Assembly (NCBI GenBank): GCA_910579485.1
Contig: CAJTVO010000049.1
Span: forward strand, 1 to 22,357
DNA from: an uncultured Oscillospiraceae bacterium
Lineage (GTDB): Bacteria > Bacillota > Clostridia > Oscillospirales > Oscillospiraceae
Length of the DNA: 22,357 nt
Direction: 5' to 3'
Shown here: positions 1 to 6,675 of the stretch, one piece after another
Position numbering within the stretch: the stretch's first letter is position 1
Layout: every line of letters begins with the position of its first letter
Made by a program: the position numbers and the translations under genes
The notes under the pieces: model-generated
What the model was told of the DNA's origin: nothing
Database searches by the model: none
Seen by the model: the letters and a program-made list of their open reading frames with translations, nothing else

Positions 1-521
1 TTCACCGGGTCGGCGCTGTAGACGCCGTCCACGTTCTTGGCCAGCAGGATCACGTCCGCCCCGATCTCGGCGGCCCGCAGCACGGCGGCGGTATCCGTGG
101 AGAAGAAGGGGTTGCCGGTGCCGCAGCCGAAGACCACTACCCTGCCCTTCTCCAGATGATGGATGGCCCGGCCGCGGACATAGGGCTCGGCCACGGAGCG
201 GATCTCCAGGGCGGTCTGGACCCGGGCGGGCACGCCCTTCTGCTCCAGCACGTCCGCTACGGCCAGACAGTTCATGGCGGTGCCCAGCATCCCCATGTGG
301 TCGGCCCGGGTGCGCTCCATGCGGCCCCCGCCGTCCTTGGCGCCCCGCCAGAAGTTGCCCGCGCCGATGACCACGCCCACCTGGACGCCCATGGCCACGG
401 CCTCCTTGATGGCGTCGCAGACCTGGCCCACTACCTCGAAGTCCAGGCCGCTGCGGCGCTCCCCCGCCAGGGCCTCGCCGCTGATCTTCAGCAGGATCCT
501 CTTATATTTCAGTTCCTCCAT
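1..521 (-). CDS. pyrH: Uridylate kinase (UMP kinase), 3' end cut by window edge
   Basis: PyrH phosphorylates UMP to UDP in pyrimidine nucleotide synthesis and acts in the cytoplasm as a hexamer of the amino-acid-kinase fold. The minus strand reads MEELKYKRILLKISGEAL at the start, the classic PyrH N-terminus with the KISGEAL phosphate-binding segment. It continues with GVVIGAGNFWRG, the RMERTRADHMGMLGT segment, VVFGCGTGNPFF and STDTAAVLRAAEIGADV, all in family order. About 173 codons are present of a usual 235-240, so the C-terminal third lies beyond position 1. The ATG at 521 is preceded by an AGAGGA ribosome site about 9 bases away. pyrH often follows rpsB-tsf; here it has its own promoter and appears to be the first gene of its transcript. 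Identification is near certain. Confidence 0.96.
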   Translation of the reverse strand, partial: MEELKYKRILLKISGEALAGERRSGLDFEVVGQVCDAIKEAVAMGVQVGVVIGAGNFWRGAKDGGGRMERTRADHMGMLGTAMNCLAVADVLEQKGVPARVQTALEIRSVAEPYVRGRAIHHLEKGRVVVFGCGTGNPFFSTDTAAVLRAAEIGADVILLAKNVDGVYSADPV

Positions 522-579
522 AGGCGTTTTCCTCTACTTTCTTCTTCGGTTGGGAATCTTCGGTTTTGCACTGGTGTCT

Positions 580-608
580 ATTCTAATATATTTTCGAGCA
601 TTTGAAAA
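580..608 (-). promoter_or_regulatory. Sigma-A-type promoter of pyrH
   Basis: On the minus strand a -35 box TTTTCA (608-603) is separated by 17 bases from a -10 box TAGAAT (585-580). The predicted start of transcription near 573 leaves a leader of about 50 bases before the pyrH ATG. It faces away from the apgM promoter. Confidence 0.6.
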
Positions 609-642
609 GTAGTAATTGTAAATTTTTTCAGGAAAAGAGGGA

Positions 643-657
643 GCCGCCTCCGGCGGC
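643..657. repeat. GC-rich snap-back palindrome, exact inverted copy at 14139-14153
   Basis: GCCGCC-TCC-GGCGGC forms a perfect 6-bp stem with a 3-base loop. The same 15 bases occur in reverse complement at 14139-14153, also between genes. It sits inside a wider stem formed by AGAGGG (upstream) and CCCTCT (about 680-685). It could be a small dispersed palindrome or a weak terminator or leader structure; neither flanking gene ends here. Confidence 0.4.
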
Positions 658-701
658 GGAAGAAAAAATGCCTCCGAAGCCCTCTGGGACCAATAAAAAC
701 G

Positions 702-730
702 TTGAAAACCCTTTTGTAATAGGCTATAAT
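702..730 (+). promoter_or_regulatory. Near-consensus sigma-A promoter of the apgM operon
   Basis: TTGAAA (702-707), a 17-base spacer, then a perfect TATAAT (725-730). Transcription should begin near 737, giving a very short leader of roughly 20 bases that contains the TAGGGAGG ribosome site at 746-753. Confidence 0.85.
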
Positions 731-755
731 ATAGGCAATACCCTTTAGGGAGGTC

Positions 756-2000
756 TTGTTTACGAAATACCTGCTGATCATCGGGGACGGCATGGCCGAC
801 GACCCCGTGCCCAATCTGGGCAATAAAACGCCCCTGCAGACCGCGCCCACCCCCGCTATCGACCGCATGGCCGCACGCGGCGTGGTAGGCAGCGTGATCA
901 ACTGCCCCCCGCCCCTGCCCGCGGGCAGCGAGACCGCCATCCTGTCCATTTTTGGCTGCGATCCCCTGCGCTACTTCACCGGACGTTCCCCCATGGAGGC
1001 CGCCGCCGCGGGCATTGCCATGGCCCCCGGAGACGCCGCCTTCCGGTGCAACCTGGTCGCGCTGGAGGACGGGGACATGCCTCTGGCTGAAAAGCGCGTC
1101 CTCTCCCACTCCGCCGGTTCCATCGACGGCCCCTCGGCCCTGGAGACCGTAGGCGTCCTGCTGAACGATCCCCGCTTCGCCCGGGCGCTGAAAGAGGCCC
1201 GGATGGAGATACACCCCTTCCCCGCCTTCCGCCAGCTGGCGGTCCAGCACGACAGCGATCTCTCCGGCATCCGCTTCACCCCGCCCCACGATCACCTAGG
1301 CGAGCCCTGCGGCCCCCTGTTCCCCTCCGGGAACGGACGGTCGGAGGTCTTTGCAAACCTCATGGCCCTGGCCCACGAGATACTGGACCACCATCCGGTG
1401 ACGGAGAAACGCCGCGCGGCGGGCCTGCTCCCCGCTAACGGCATCTGGTTCTGGGCGGAGGGCACGGCGGCGGCGCTGCCCTCCTTCCGGGAACAGTACG
1501 GCCTGGAGGGCGCGGTGGTGAGCGCCGTGCCCCTGTGCCACGGCATCGGGGCCCTCCGGGGCCTGGAAATGGTGGAGGTGGAGGGCGCTACTGGCGAACT
1601 GGACACCAACTTCGAGGGCAAGCTGGAAGCGGCCTGGGCCAAGCTCCAGCAGTACGACTTCGTCTGCCTCCACCTGGAAGCTCCCGACGAATGCACCCAC
1701 AACGGAGACCTGCCGAGTAAGCTGCAAGCCATCGAATGGCTGGACAGCCGCCTGACGGGGCCGCTGGTCTCCCGCCTGGAGGCGGCGGGGCTGGACCATC
1801 GTGTCCTGCTGCTCAGCGACCATAAGACTTTGACAGCCACTCGCGGCCACGGCGCGGACCCGGTCCCCTTCCTGCTCTACGACAGCCGCCGGGATACGGG
1901 CCGGGGCGGCGTCTACGACGAACCCGCCGGAGAGCGGGGCCCCTTCGTGAAGGAGGGCTGCGGCCTTCTGGATATACTGTTTGAGAAGAAAATGCTGTGA
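756..2000 (+). CDS. apgM: Cofactor-independent phosphoglycerate mutase, archaeal (ApgM) type
   Basis: This enzyme interconverts 3-phosphoglycerate and 2-phosphoglycerate in glycolysis using two metal ions and a phosphoserine intermediate. It belongs to the alkaline phosphatase superfamily, and at 414 residues it fits the ApgM family (about 400). Visible motifs are YLLIIGDGMADDP (metal ligand D11), GSETAILSIFG with the likely nucleophile S58, HLEAPDECTHNGD, LSDHKT and RGHGADPVPFLLY. It is the first gene of a plus-strand operon with the coiled-coil, DUF1015 and histidinol phosphatase genes. The start is odd: there is no ATG or GTG near the family start. The in-frame TTG at 756 lies only 2 bases from the GGAGG site, whereas ACG at 762 is 8 bases away and coincides with the usual Met of the family (Met-Lys-Tyr). 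The TTG start is given here as the conventional choice. Function is very likely; the start is uncertain. Confidence 0.93.
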   Translation: MFTKYLLIIGDGMADDPVPNLGNKTPLQTAPTPAIDRMAARGVVGSVINCPPPLPAGSETAILSIFGCDPLRYFTGRSPMEAAAAGIAMAPGDAAFRCNLVALEDGDMPLAEKRVLSHSAGSIDGPSALETVGVLLNDPRFARALKEARMEIHPFPAFRQLAVQHDSDLSGIRFTPPHDHLGEPCGPLFPSGNGRSEVFANLMALAHEILDHHPVTEKRRAAGLLPANGIWFWAEGTAAALPSFREQYGLEGAVVSAVPLCHGIGALRGLEMVEVEGATGELDTNFEGKLEAAWAKLQQYDFVCLHLEAPDECTHNGDLPSKLQAIEWLDSRLTGPLVSRLEAAGLDHRVLLLSDHKTLTATRGHGADPVPFLLYDSRRDTGRGGVYDEPAGERGPFVKEGCGLLDILFEKKML

Positions 2001-2035
2001 TCATTTCAAAATAAATCGATGTGAAAGGAGCTTTT

Positions 2036-2533
2036 ATGAACAACGAAGAAAAAATCCTGCAAATACTTGAAAAGCATGGAGAACTTTTAAATCAGCTCAC
2101 CAAAGATGTCTCCGGGCTGAAAGAAGACGTTTCTGGACTGAAAGAAGATGTCTCCGGGCTAAAAGAAGACGTTTCCGGACTGAAAGAAGATGTCTCCGGA
2201 CTGAAAGAAGATGTCTCCGGACTGAAAGAAGATGTCTCCGGACTGAAAGAAGATGTCTCCGGACTGAAAAAGGAGGTTTCTGAACTACGGACAGACGTCG
2301 ATCAGTTGAAGGAAGACTCCGCAAGCATGAGGGAAACGCTGACACGAGTGGCAGTTACCCAGGAGAACATCGTCCTCCCGCGTTTGAGCGCCCTTGCCGA
2401 AGGACATGCCCATCTTGCGGAAACTCTGGCTCCAAAAGACCGGGTAGACAATTTGGAAAACGACATGGTCTTTATGAAAACCGTGGTCAGTTCTCTGGCT
2501 GACCGTCTGTCAAAATTGGAAAAAGCGCAGTAG
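2036..2533 (+). CDS. Small coiled-coil protein with perfect heptad repeats
   Basis: No enzyme family is recognised. The 165-residue product begins with a short helical segment (MNNEEKILQILEKHGELL), followed by about eight copies of a seven-residue unit with consensus LKEDVSG (about residues 24-79). After that come less regular heptads and a C-terminal stretch (SSLADRLSKLEK) that also looks helical. Leu and Val fall at a/d-like positions, so a long parallel coiled coil is likely. There is no signal peptide or membrane segment. The ATG at 2036 has an AAAGGAG site 5 bases upstream; a GTG at 2021 in the same frame overlaps that site and is less likely. The gene is visibly richer in A and T and in AAA/GAA codons than its neighbours, which may reflect its Lys/Glu composition or acquisition by transfer. 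It lies 35 bases after apgM and 55 before DUF1015, so it is probably co-transcribed. Clostridial proteins with similar repeats are of unknown function. Confidence 0.85.
   Translation: MNNEEKILQILEKHGELLNQLTKDVSGLKEDVSGLKEDVSGLKEDVSGLKEDVSGLKEDVSGLKEDVSGLKEDVSGLKKEVSELRTDVDQLKEDSASMRETLTRVAVTQENIVLPRLSALAEGHAHLAETLAPKDRVDNLENDMVFMKTVVSSLADRLSKLEKAQ
2105..2272 (+). repeat. Tandem 21-base repeat (8 units) encoding coiled-coil heptads
   Basis: Eight head-to-tail units of 21 bases start with GATGTCTCCGG or GACGTTTCCGG and end with CTGAAAGAA. Units 5, 6 and 7 are identical, unit 8 differs only in its last codon, and units 1/3 and 2/4 resemble each other, giving a 42-base higher-order pattern. Being a multiple of 3, copy changes would keep the frame. 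There are no unique spacers, so this is not a CRISPR array. Confidence 0.95.
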
Positions 2534-2588
2534 AACTCCACTCCCTGGCAGTACATTGAAACAACAACTACTTGAAGGAGGACCAACT

Positions 2589-3872
2589 ATGGACAAGCGT
2601 TTTGAGGAGCTGGGCGTTCGCCCGGCGGACATCCTGCTGCCCGGAGCCAGCACGGATATGACCCGGTGGGCGGTGGTGGCCTGCGATCAGTTCACCAGCC
2701 AGCCGGAGTACTGGGAGGACGCGGACCGGATCGCGGGGGACGCCCCCTCCGCCCTGCGGCTGATCCTTCCGGAGAGCAAGCTGAACGACGATAACGTGGA
2801 CGAGCACATCCAGGCCATCAACCGCGCTATGGCGGACTACCTGGCCCGGGACATTTTCACCACCCACCCCGAGTCCATCATTTACATCGAGCGCACCCAG
2901 TCCGACGGCACGGTGCGCCCGGGACTGGTGGCGGCGGTGGACCTTGAAAAGTACGACTACACCCCCGGCTCCGGTTCCCTCATCCGGGCCACGGAGGGCA
3001 CCGTCCTGGAGCGCATCCCGCCCCGGGTCCGGGTGCGCCGGGACGCGCCCATCGAGCTCCCCCACGTGATGCTGCTCATCGACGACCCCAAAAAGATCTG
3101 CGTAGAACCCGTCACTGCCGCCAAGGATTCCATGGAGAAGCTCTACGACTTCGAGCTGATGCTGGGCGGCGGACATCTCCGGGGCTGGAAGCTGTCCGCG
3201 GAACAGGTGGACGCCCTGGCGTCGGCCCTGAGCCGCCTGGCCAGCAGCGAGGCCATGGAGATCAAGTATGGCCTGGGCGGCGTGGCTCCCCTGCTGTTCG
3301 CCGTGGGCGATGGCAACCACAGCCTGGCCACCGCCAAGACCTGCTACGAGGACCTGAAAAAGACCACTCCCGAAGATCAGTGGGCCTCCCTCCCCGCCCG
3401 GTACGCCCTGGTGGAAATCGAGAACCTTCATGACGACGCCCTGAAATTCGAGGCCATCCACCGCGTGGTGTTCGGCGTGGAGCCGGAGAAGCTGATCGCG
3501 GCCTTCCTGGAGTTCTACCCCAACGCCCACGAGGGCCCCGGCGTGGGACACACCATCGCCTACACACACGCCGGAGGTACGGGCTGCCTCACCGTTCCCA
3601 ATCCCCGGGTGCAGCTGCCCGTGGGGACGCTGCAAAACTTCCTGGACGCCTACCTCAAGGAGCACGGCGGCGAGGTGGACTATATCCACGGCGAGGCCGT
3701 CACCGACGAGCTGGGCCGGAAGCCGGGAAATATCGGCTTCAAGCTCCCCGCCATGGGCAAGGACCAGCTCTTCAAGACCGTGATCGCCGACGGCGTCCTG
3801 CCCCGGAAGACCTTCTCCATGGGTCACGCGGAGGACAAGCGCTACTATGTGGAGGGACGGAAGATCAAATGA
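2589..3872 (+). CDS. DUF1015 family protein
   Basis: The protein is 427 residues, matching the usual length of the DUF1015 (COG4198) family. It shows the family hallmarks ADILLPG near the N-terminus, WAVVACDQFTSQPEYW, and the GDGNHSLATAK segment around residue 240. It is predicted to be soluble, with no signal peptide. The biochemical role is not established; in many clostridia the gene sits beside phosphoglycerate dehydrogenase and phosphoserine aminotransferase, which suggests a link to serine metabolism. Here it shares an operon with a phosphoglycerate mutase, consistent with that idea but not proof. The ATG at 2589 has AAGGAGG 7 bases upstream. The last four bases overlap the start of the histidinol phosphatase gene (ATGA), indicating translational coupling. 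Confidence 0.92.
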   Translation: MDKRFEELGVRPADILLPGASTDMTRWAVVACDQFTSQPEYWEDADRIAGDAPSALRLILPESKLNDDNVDEHIQAINRAMADYLARDIFTTHPESIIYIERTQSDGTVRPGLVAAVDLEKYDYTPGSGSLIRATEGTVLERIPPRVRVRRDAPIELPHVMLLIDDPKKICVEPVTAAKDSMEKLYDFELMLGGGHLRGWKLSAEQVDALASALSRLASSEAMEIKYGLGGVAPLLFAVGDGNHSLATAKTCYEDLKKTTPEDQWASLPARYALVEIENLHDDALKFEAIHRVVFGVEPEKLIAAFLEFYPNAHEGPGVGHTIAYTHAGGTGCLTVPNPRVQLPVGTLQNFLDAYLKEHGGEVDYIHGEAVTDELGRKPGNIGFKLPAMGKDQLFKTVIADGVLPRKTFSMGHAEDKRYYVEGRKIK

Positions 3873-4711
3873 GCTTCCCGCAAAACCTCCACACCCATAC
3901 CGTCTTCAGCGATGGCAAAAGCACCCCGGAGGAAATGGCCCTGGGCGCCCTCCGGTCAGGCTGTGCTTCCCTGGGCTTCTCGGACCACAGCCCCATGCCC
4001 CCCGCCGCCGACCCGGACGGCTGGTCCATGAAGCCGGAAAAAGTCGATGCCTATCGGACCGAGGTCCTTCGTCTCCGAGAAGCTTACGCCGGAAGGCTGG
4101 ACATCTTTCTGGGCCTGGAGCAGGATATTGAATCTCCGCCGCTCCAGGGGGACTGGGACTACCTGATCGGCTCCGTCCACGGCGTATGGGCCGATGGCTG
4201 CTATCTCCCGGCGGACGAGAGCGCGGATTCCTTCGGCCGCTCGGTGCGGGAGCATTTCGGCGGGGACTGCCTGGGCTTCATCCGCGCCTACTACCGCCTT
4301 GCGGCGGAGATCGCCCAGAAAACCAACTGTGACATCGTAGGTCATTTCGATCTTATCACCAAGTTCAACGAGAACGGCTGCCGCTTTGACGAGAGCGGCC
4401 CCCAATACCGCGCCGCCGCTCTGGAGGCGCTGGAGGCCCTGATGGAGCGGGACGTGATCTTCGAGATCAACACCGGCGCCATCTCCCGGGGCTATCGCAC
4501 CGCCCCCTACCCTGCCCCCTTCCTGCTGGAGGCCATCCGGCAAAAGGGCGGACGGGTGTGCATCACCAGCGACAGCCACAGCGCGGACACCATCGTCCAC
4601 GCCTTCCCCCATGCGGCAGCGTTGGCGGAAGCCGCAGGCTTCCGCGAAACGTGGGTGCTGGCAAAGGACGGCTTCCAGCCCGTGGGTCTGGCGGACTGCC
4701 GGAGCATATAA
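3869..4711 (+). CDS. hisJ: Histidinol-phosphatase, PHP family (HisJ/HisK type)
   Basis: The product removes phosphate from L-histidinol phosphate in histidine synthesis in the PHP-domain family. At 280 residues it has the normal HisJ length (about 270). Metal-site motifs are in order: NLHTHTVFSDG (H8, H10), GFSDHSP, LGLEQDI, IGSVHGVW, DIVGHFDLITKFN and ITSDSHSADTIV near the C-terminus. The start overlaps the DUF1015 stop by 4 bases (ATGA), so the two are translationally coupled. No other his genes are visible in the window, so a different phosphomonoester substrate cannot be ruled out. It is the last gene of the apgM operon; a strong hairpin follows 9 bases after the stop. Confidence 0.88.
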   Translation: MSFPQNLHTHTVFSDGKSTPEEMALGALRSGCASLGFSDHSPMPPAADPDGWSMKPEKVDAYRTEVLRLREAYAGRLDIFLGLEQDIESPPLQGDWDYLIGSVHGVWADGCYLPADESADSFGRSVREHFGGDCLGFIRAYYRLAAEIAQKTNCDIVGHFDLITKFNENGCRFDESGPQYRAAALEALEALMERDVIFEINTGAISRGYRTAPYPAPFLLEAIRQKGGRVCITSDSHSADTIVHAFPHAAALAEAAGFRETWVLAKDGFQPVGLADCRSI

Positions 4712-4720
4712 AATATACAA

Positions 4721-4756
4721 CAAGAGCAGGACGGCGCGCTTACCGTCCTGCTCTTG
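4721..4756. terminator. Hairpin terminator between convergent genes
   Basis: CAAGAGCAGGACGG and CCGTCCTGCTCTTG form a perfect 14-bp stem with an 8-base loop. On the minus strand it is followed by TTGTATATTTTAT, and on the plus strand by a less T-rich CTGTATC. It lies between the convergent hisJ and phosphoribosyltransferase genes and probably serves both, with better tail quality for the minus strand. Confidence 0.75.
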
Positions 4757-4774
4757 CTGTATCTGATCAGATAC

Positions 4775-5413
4775 CTATAGCTTCGAGTACCCGTACTTGT
4801 CCACCACGGCGTCCACTTCCAGCCCCTGCCTGCACAGCGGGCAGTCCTGGGGCGCGTAGCTGGCGTATTCCGGCAGGTCTCCCGTGTTGAAGAGAGACAC
4901 CACCGGCACACCCTCTACCTCCGTCAGGTGACTGTAGACGGAGGCTACGCCGGAGACGCTGCCTCCGTAGTACTGGATGCAGCGCATCCCCTTCTCCACC
5001 GTGCTGCCGGTGGTGATGGAGGCCAGCAGGAGCAGTACGTTCTTCCCCTCCAGCATGAAGCGGGCATTGTCCCGGAAGATCAGCTGGCCGCCGGAGCTGA
5101 GGTTCTCCCGAAGGAGGTATATCTCCTTTCCGGCATTGACGGAGAGGCCGCCCTCCTGGGTCAGCAGGCGGGCCAGGCAGGTACCGATGACCCGGGTGCC
5201 GTCCATACAAAGGATGGTGTCCACCATGGTATTGGCCTGGAGCCGCTGGGCGAGCTGCTGGGCTACCGCCTCCGCCTCCTGGAGGCAGGATTGCTGGCGG
5301 GTGACGTCGATGAAATAGTTGATATGGCTGTTCCGGGTGGCGAAATGGCCTTTGGCCACCCGCAGCGTCACATCGCCTACGCAGACGGGGATTTTGAAAA
5401 ACTTAGGTTCCAT
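4775..5413 (-). CDS. Phosphoribosyltransferase-like protein (orotate PRT-like)
   Basis: The 212-residue product has a PRTase-fold layout: a hood-like N-terminus, an internal segment TILCMDGTRVIGTCLARLL, and a PRPP-loop-like segment NVLLLLASITTGSTV. A C-terminal tail carries a CPLC pair, perhaps a metal site with other residues. In active type I PRTases the PRPP loop has two acidic residues before TTG (as in VDDVITTG); here they are Ala-Ser, so normal catalysis is doubtful and a binding or regulatory role is possible. The closest relatives are probably clostridial proteins annotated loosely as orotate phosphoribosyltransferase; substrate is unknown. The ATG at 5413 is preceded by a strong AAGGAGGT site. 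It is a single-gene unit with its own promoter, divergent from the exporter gene. Confidence 0.72.
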   Translation of the reverse strand: MEPKFFKIPVCVGDVTLRVAKGHFATRNSHINYFIDVTRQQSCLQEAEAVAQQLAQRLQANTMVDTILCMDGTRVIGTCLARLLTQEGGLSVNAGKEIYLLRENLSSGGQLIFRDNARFMLEGKNVLLLLASITTGSTVEKGMRCIQYYGGSVSGVASVYSHLTEVEGVPVVSLFNTGDLPEYASYAPQDCPLCRQGLEVDAVVDKYGYSKL

Positions 5414-5464
5414 GGGCTGACCTCCTTTTCTCTTCACCGGGACGGGCCTTCTGTTAACTCGTTC

Positions 5465-5493
5465 ACTATACCACATTTTCCCTTCCTTGTCCA
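5465..5493 (-). promoter_or_regulatory. Promoter of the phosphoribosyltransferase-like gene
   Basis: On the minus strand TGGACA (5493-5488), 17 bases, then TATAGT (5470-5465) preceded by TGG, which makes an extended -10. The leader is about 45-50 bases. Confidence 0.78.
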
Positions 5494-5570
5494 GGTTTAT
5501 TTGTCGAATTTGCCAATTTTCTCCAGCCGCTCCCCGCCAGCTCTGGTGAGAAAGCCAAGCCGATCCCCAT

Positions 5571-5599
5571 TTGACAGTCCCGCCGATCCATGGTATGAT
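5571..5599 (+). promoter_or_regulatory. Promoter of the exporter gene, extended -10
   Basis: Perfect TTGACA (5571-5576), 17 bases, then TATGAT (5594-5599) with TGG just before it. The spacer end plus the start of the -10, CGATCCATGGTAT, is identical to that of the fruK promoter at 21356-21368. Confidence 0.85.
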
Positions 5600-5656
5600 G
5601 CCTCTATCACAGCATCCCCAGGAAGCGTCCGCCGCCGTAAGAAAGGGAGGCCGTCT

Positions 5657-6559
5657 ATGAAGCGCCGCAAGATCCATGTGGGCCTGCGCACGGTGAAGAC
5701 CGCCGTGGCCATCATCATCGCCATGGTCCTGGTGGAGCCCTACGGGGCCACCAGCTCCCGGCTCATCCTGGCCATGCTGGGCGCCATGGCGGCGGTTCAG
5801 CCCACCTTCAAGGAGTCCCTGGAGTCCTGCGTCACCCAGACCGCCGGGGTAATCTTCGGCGCGGCGGCCGGCGTCATCCTGGTGGCCCTGCCCACGGGAC
5901 CGCTGACCTCGGTGCTCATCGGCATCATCTTCGTCATCACCGTCTACAACCTGCTCCCAGACGCCTTCTCCCCCTCCCTGCCCTGCTTCATCCTGGTCAT
6001 GGTCTGCACAGACGCGGAGATGGCACCCATCCCCTACGCCCTGGGGCGGATCTGGGACACGGCCATCGGCCTGACCATCGGCATGGCCGTCAATATGCTG
6101 ATCTTCCCCTACGACAACGGCCGCCAGATCCGGGAGACGGTAGACGGCCTGGATCAGGACCTCCTCCGCTTTCTGGAGGACATGTTCGATGGGGACGGCC
6201 GCCTGCCGGGCGCGGACGCCATGAACCGCCGCATCGCCGCCCTGGAGAGCCAGCTCTCCATTTTCGCCAATCAGCGGGTCCTGCTCCACATGGGCCGCCG
6301 GAAGCGGGAGCTGGAGCGCTACAAGGCCTGCGAATACAAGGCCCGGAAGCTGGTGAGCCATCTGGAGGTCCTCTCCCAGCTGGACCGCCCCGGGCGGCTC
6401 AGCGAGGCCAACCGCCGCCGTCTGGCCGCCTGCGGCGCGCGGGTGGAGGACCGCAGGGCCCTGGATTCCATCATGGAGAAGGACGTGGTCACCAATTTCC
6501 ACGTGTCCCAGGTCCTCACCCTCCGCCGGGAGCTGCTGGACACCCTTGCGGGCCGGTGA
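5657..6559 (+). CDS. Aromatic acid exporter family membrane protein (FUSC/ArAE_1-like)
   Basis: The 300-residue product starts with a basic stretch, MKRRKIHVGLRTVKTAVA, typical of the ArAE_1 (PF06081) N-terminus. Four hydrophobic segments follow in the first 150 residues (about 12-28, 35-50, 65-100 in two passes, and 130-150). The C-terminal half is charged, Arg/Glu-rich and probably cytoplasmic and helical, like the ArAE_1 C-terminal domain. Members of the wider FUSC family export aromatic carboxylates or other small organic acids, but the substrate of this Gram-positive branch is generally unknown. The ATG at 5657 is 6 bases after AAAGGGAGG. A promoter lies upstream, and the next gene has its own promoter, so this is probably a single-gene transcript. 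Confidence 0.85.
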   Translation: MKRRKIHVGLRTVKTAVAIIIAMVLVEPYGATSSRLILAMLGAMAAVQPTFKESLESCVTQTAGVIFGAAAGVILVALPTGPLTSVLIGIIFVITVYNLLPDAFSPSLPCFILVMVCTDAEMAPIPYALGRIWDTAIGLTIGMAVNMLIFPYDNGRQIRETVDGLDQDLLRFLEDMFDGDGRLPGADAMNRRIAALESQLSIFANQRVLLHMGRRKRELERYKACEYKARKLVSHLEVLSQLDRPGRLSEANRRRLAACGARVEDRRALDSIMEKDVVTNFHVSQVLTLRRELLDTLAGR

Positions 6560-6605
6560 CTTCAGGCGGCCCAAAACAGATTTTCCTCCGCCGCCTCTTT
6601 CACTC

Positions 6606-6634
6606 TTGCATTTTCGCGGCATTTCGTATATAGT
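6606..6634 (+). promoter_or_regulatory. Promoter of the DUF5067 membrane protein gene
   Basis: TTGCAT (6606-6611), a 17-base spacer, then TATAGT (6629-6634). Transcription should start near 6641, giving a leader of about 35 bases with the AAAGGGGA site at 6662-6669. Confidence 0.75.
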
Positions 6635-6675
6635 ATAAACAGAGAAACCTTCGCAACACAGAAAGGGGAAGTCAT

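Noticed and set aside
2105..2272. Regular 21-base repeats as a CRISPR array
   Set aside because: Units are directly adjacent with no unique spacers and encode in-frame coiled-coil heptads.
2568..3827. 419-codon minus-strand frame opposite DUF1015
   Set aside because: DUF1015 motifs are clear on the plus strand; the opposite frame shows no recognisable domain.
6564..6600. Terminator after the exporter gene (AGGCGGC..GCCGCCT)
   Set aside because: The loop is about 19 bases and the T tract is broken; it is too weak to call with confidence.
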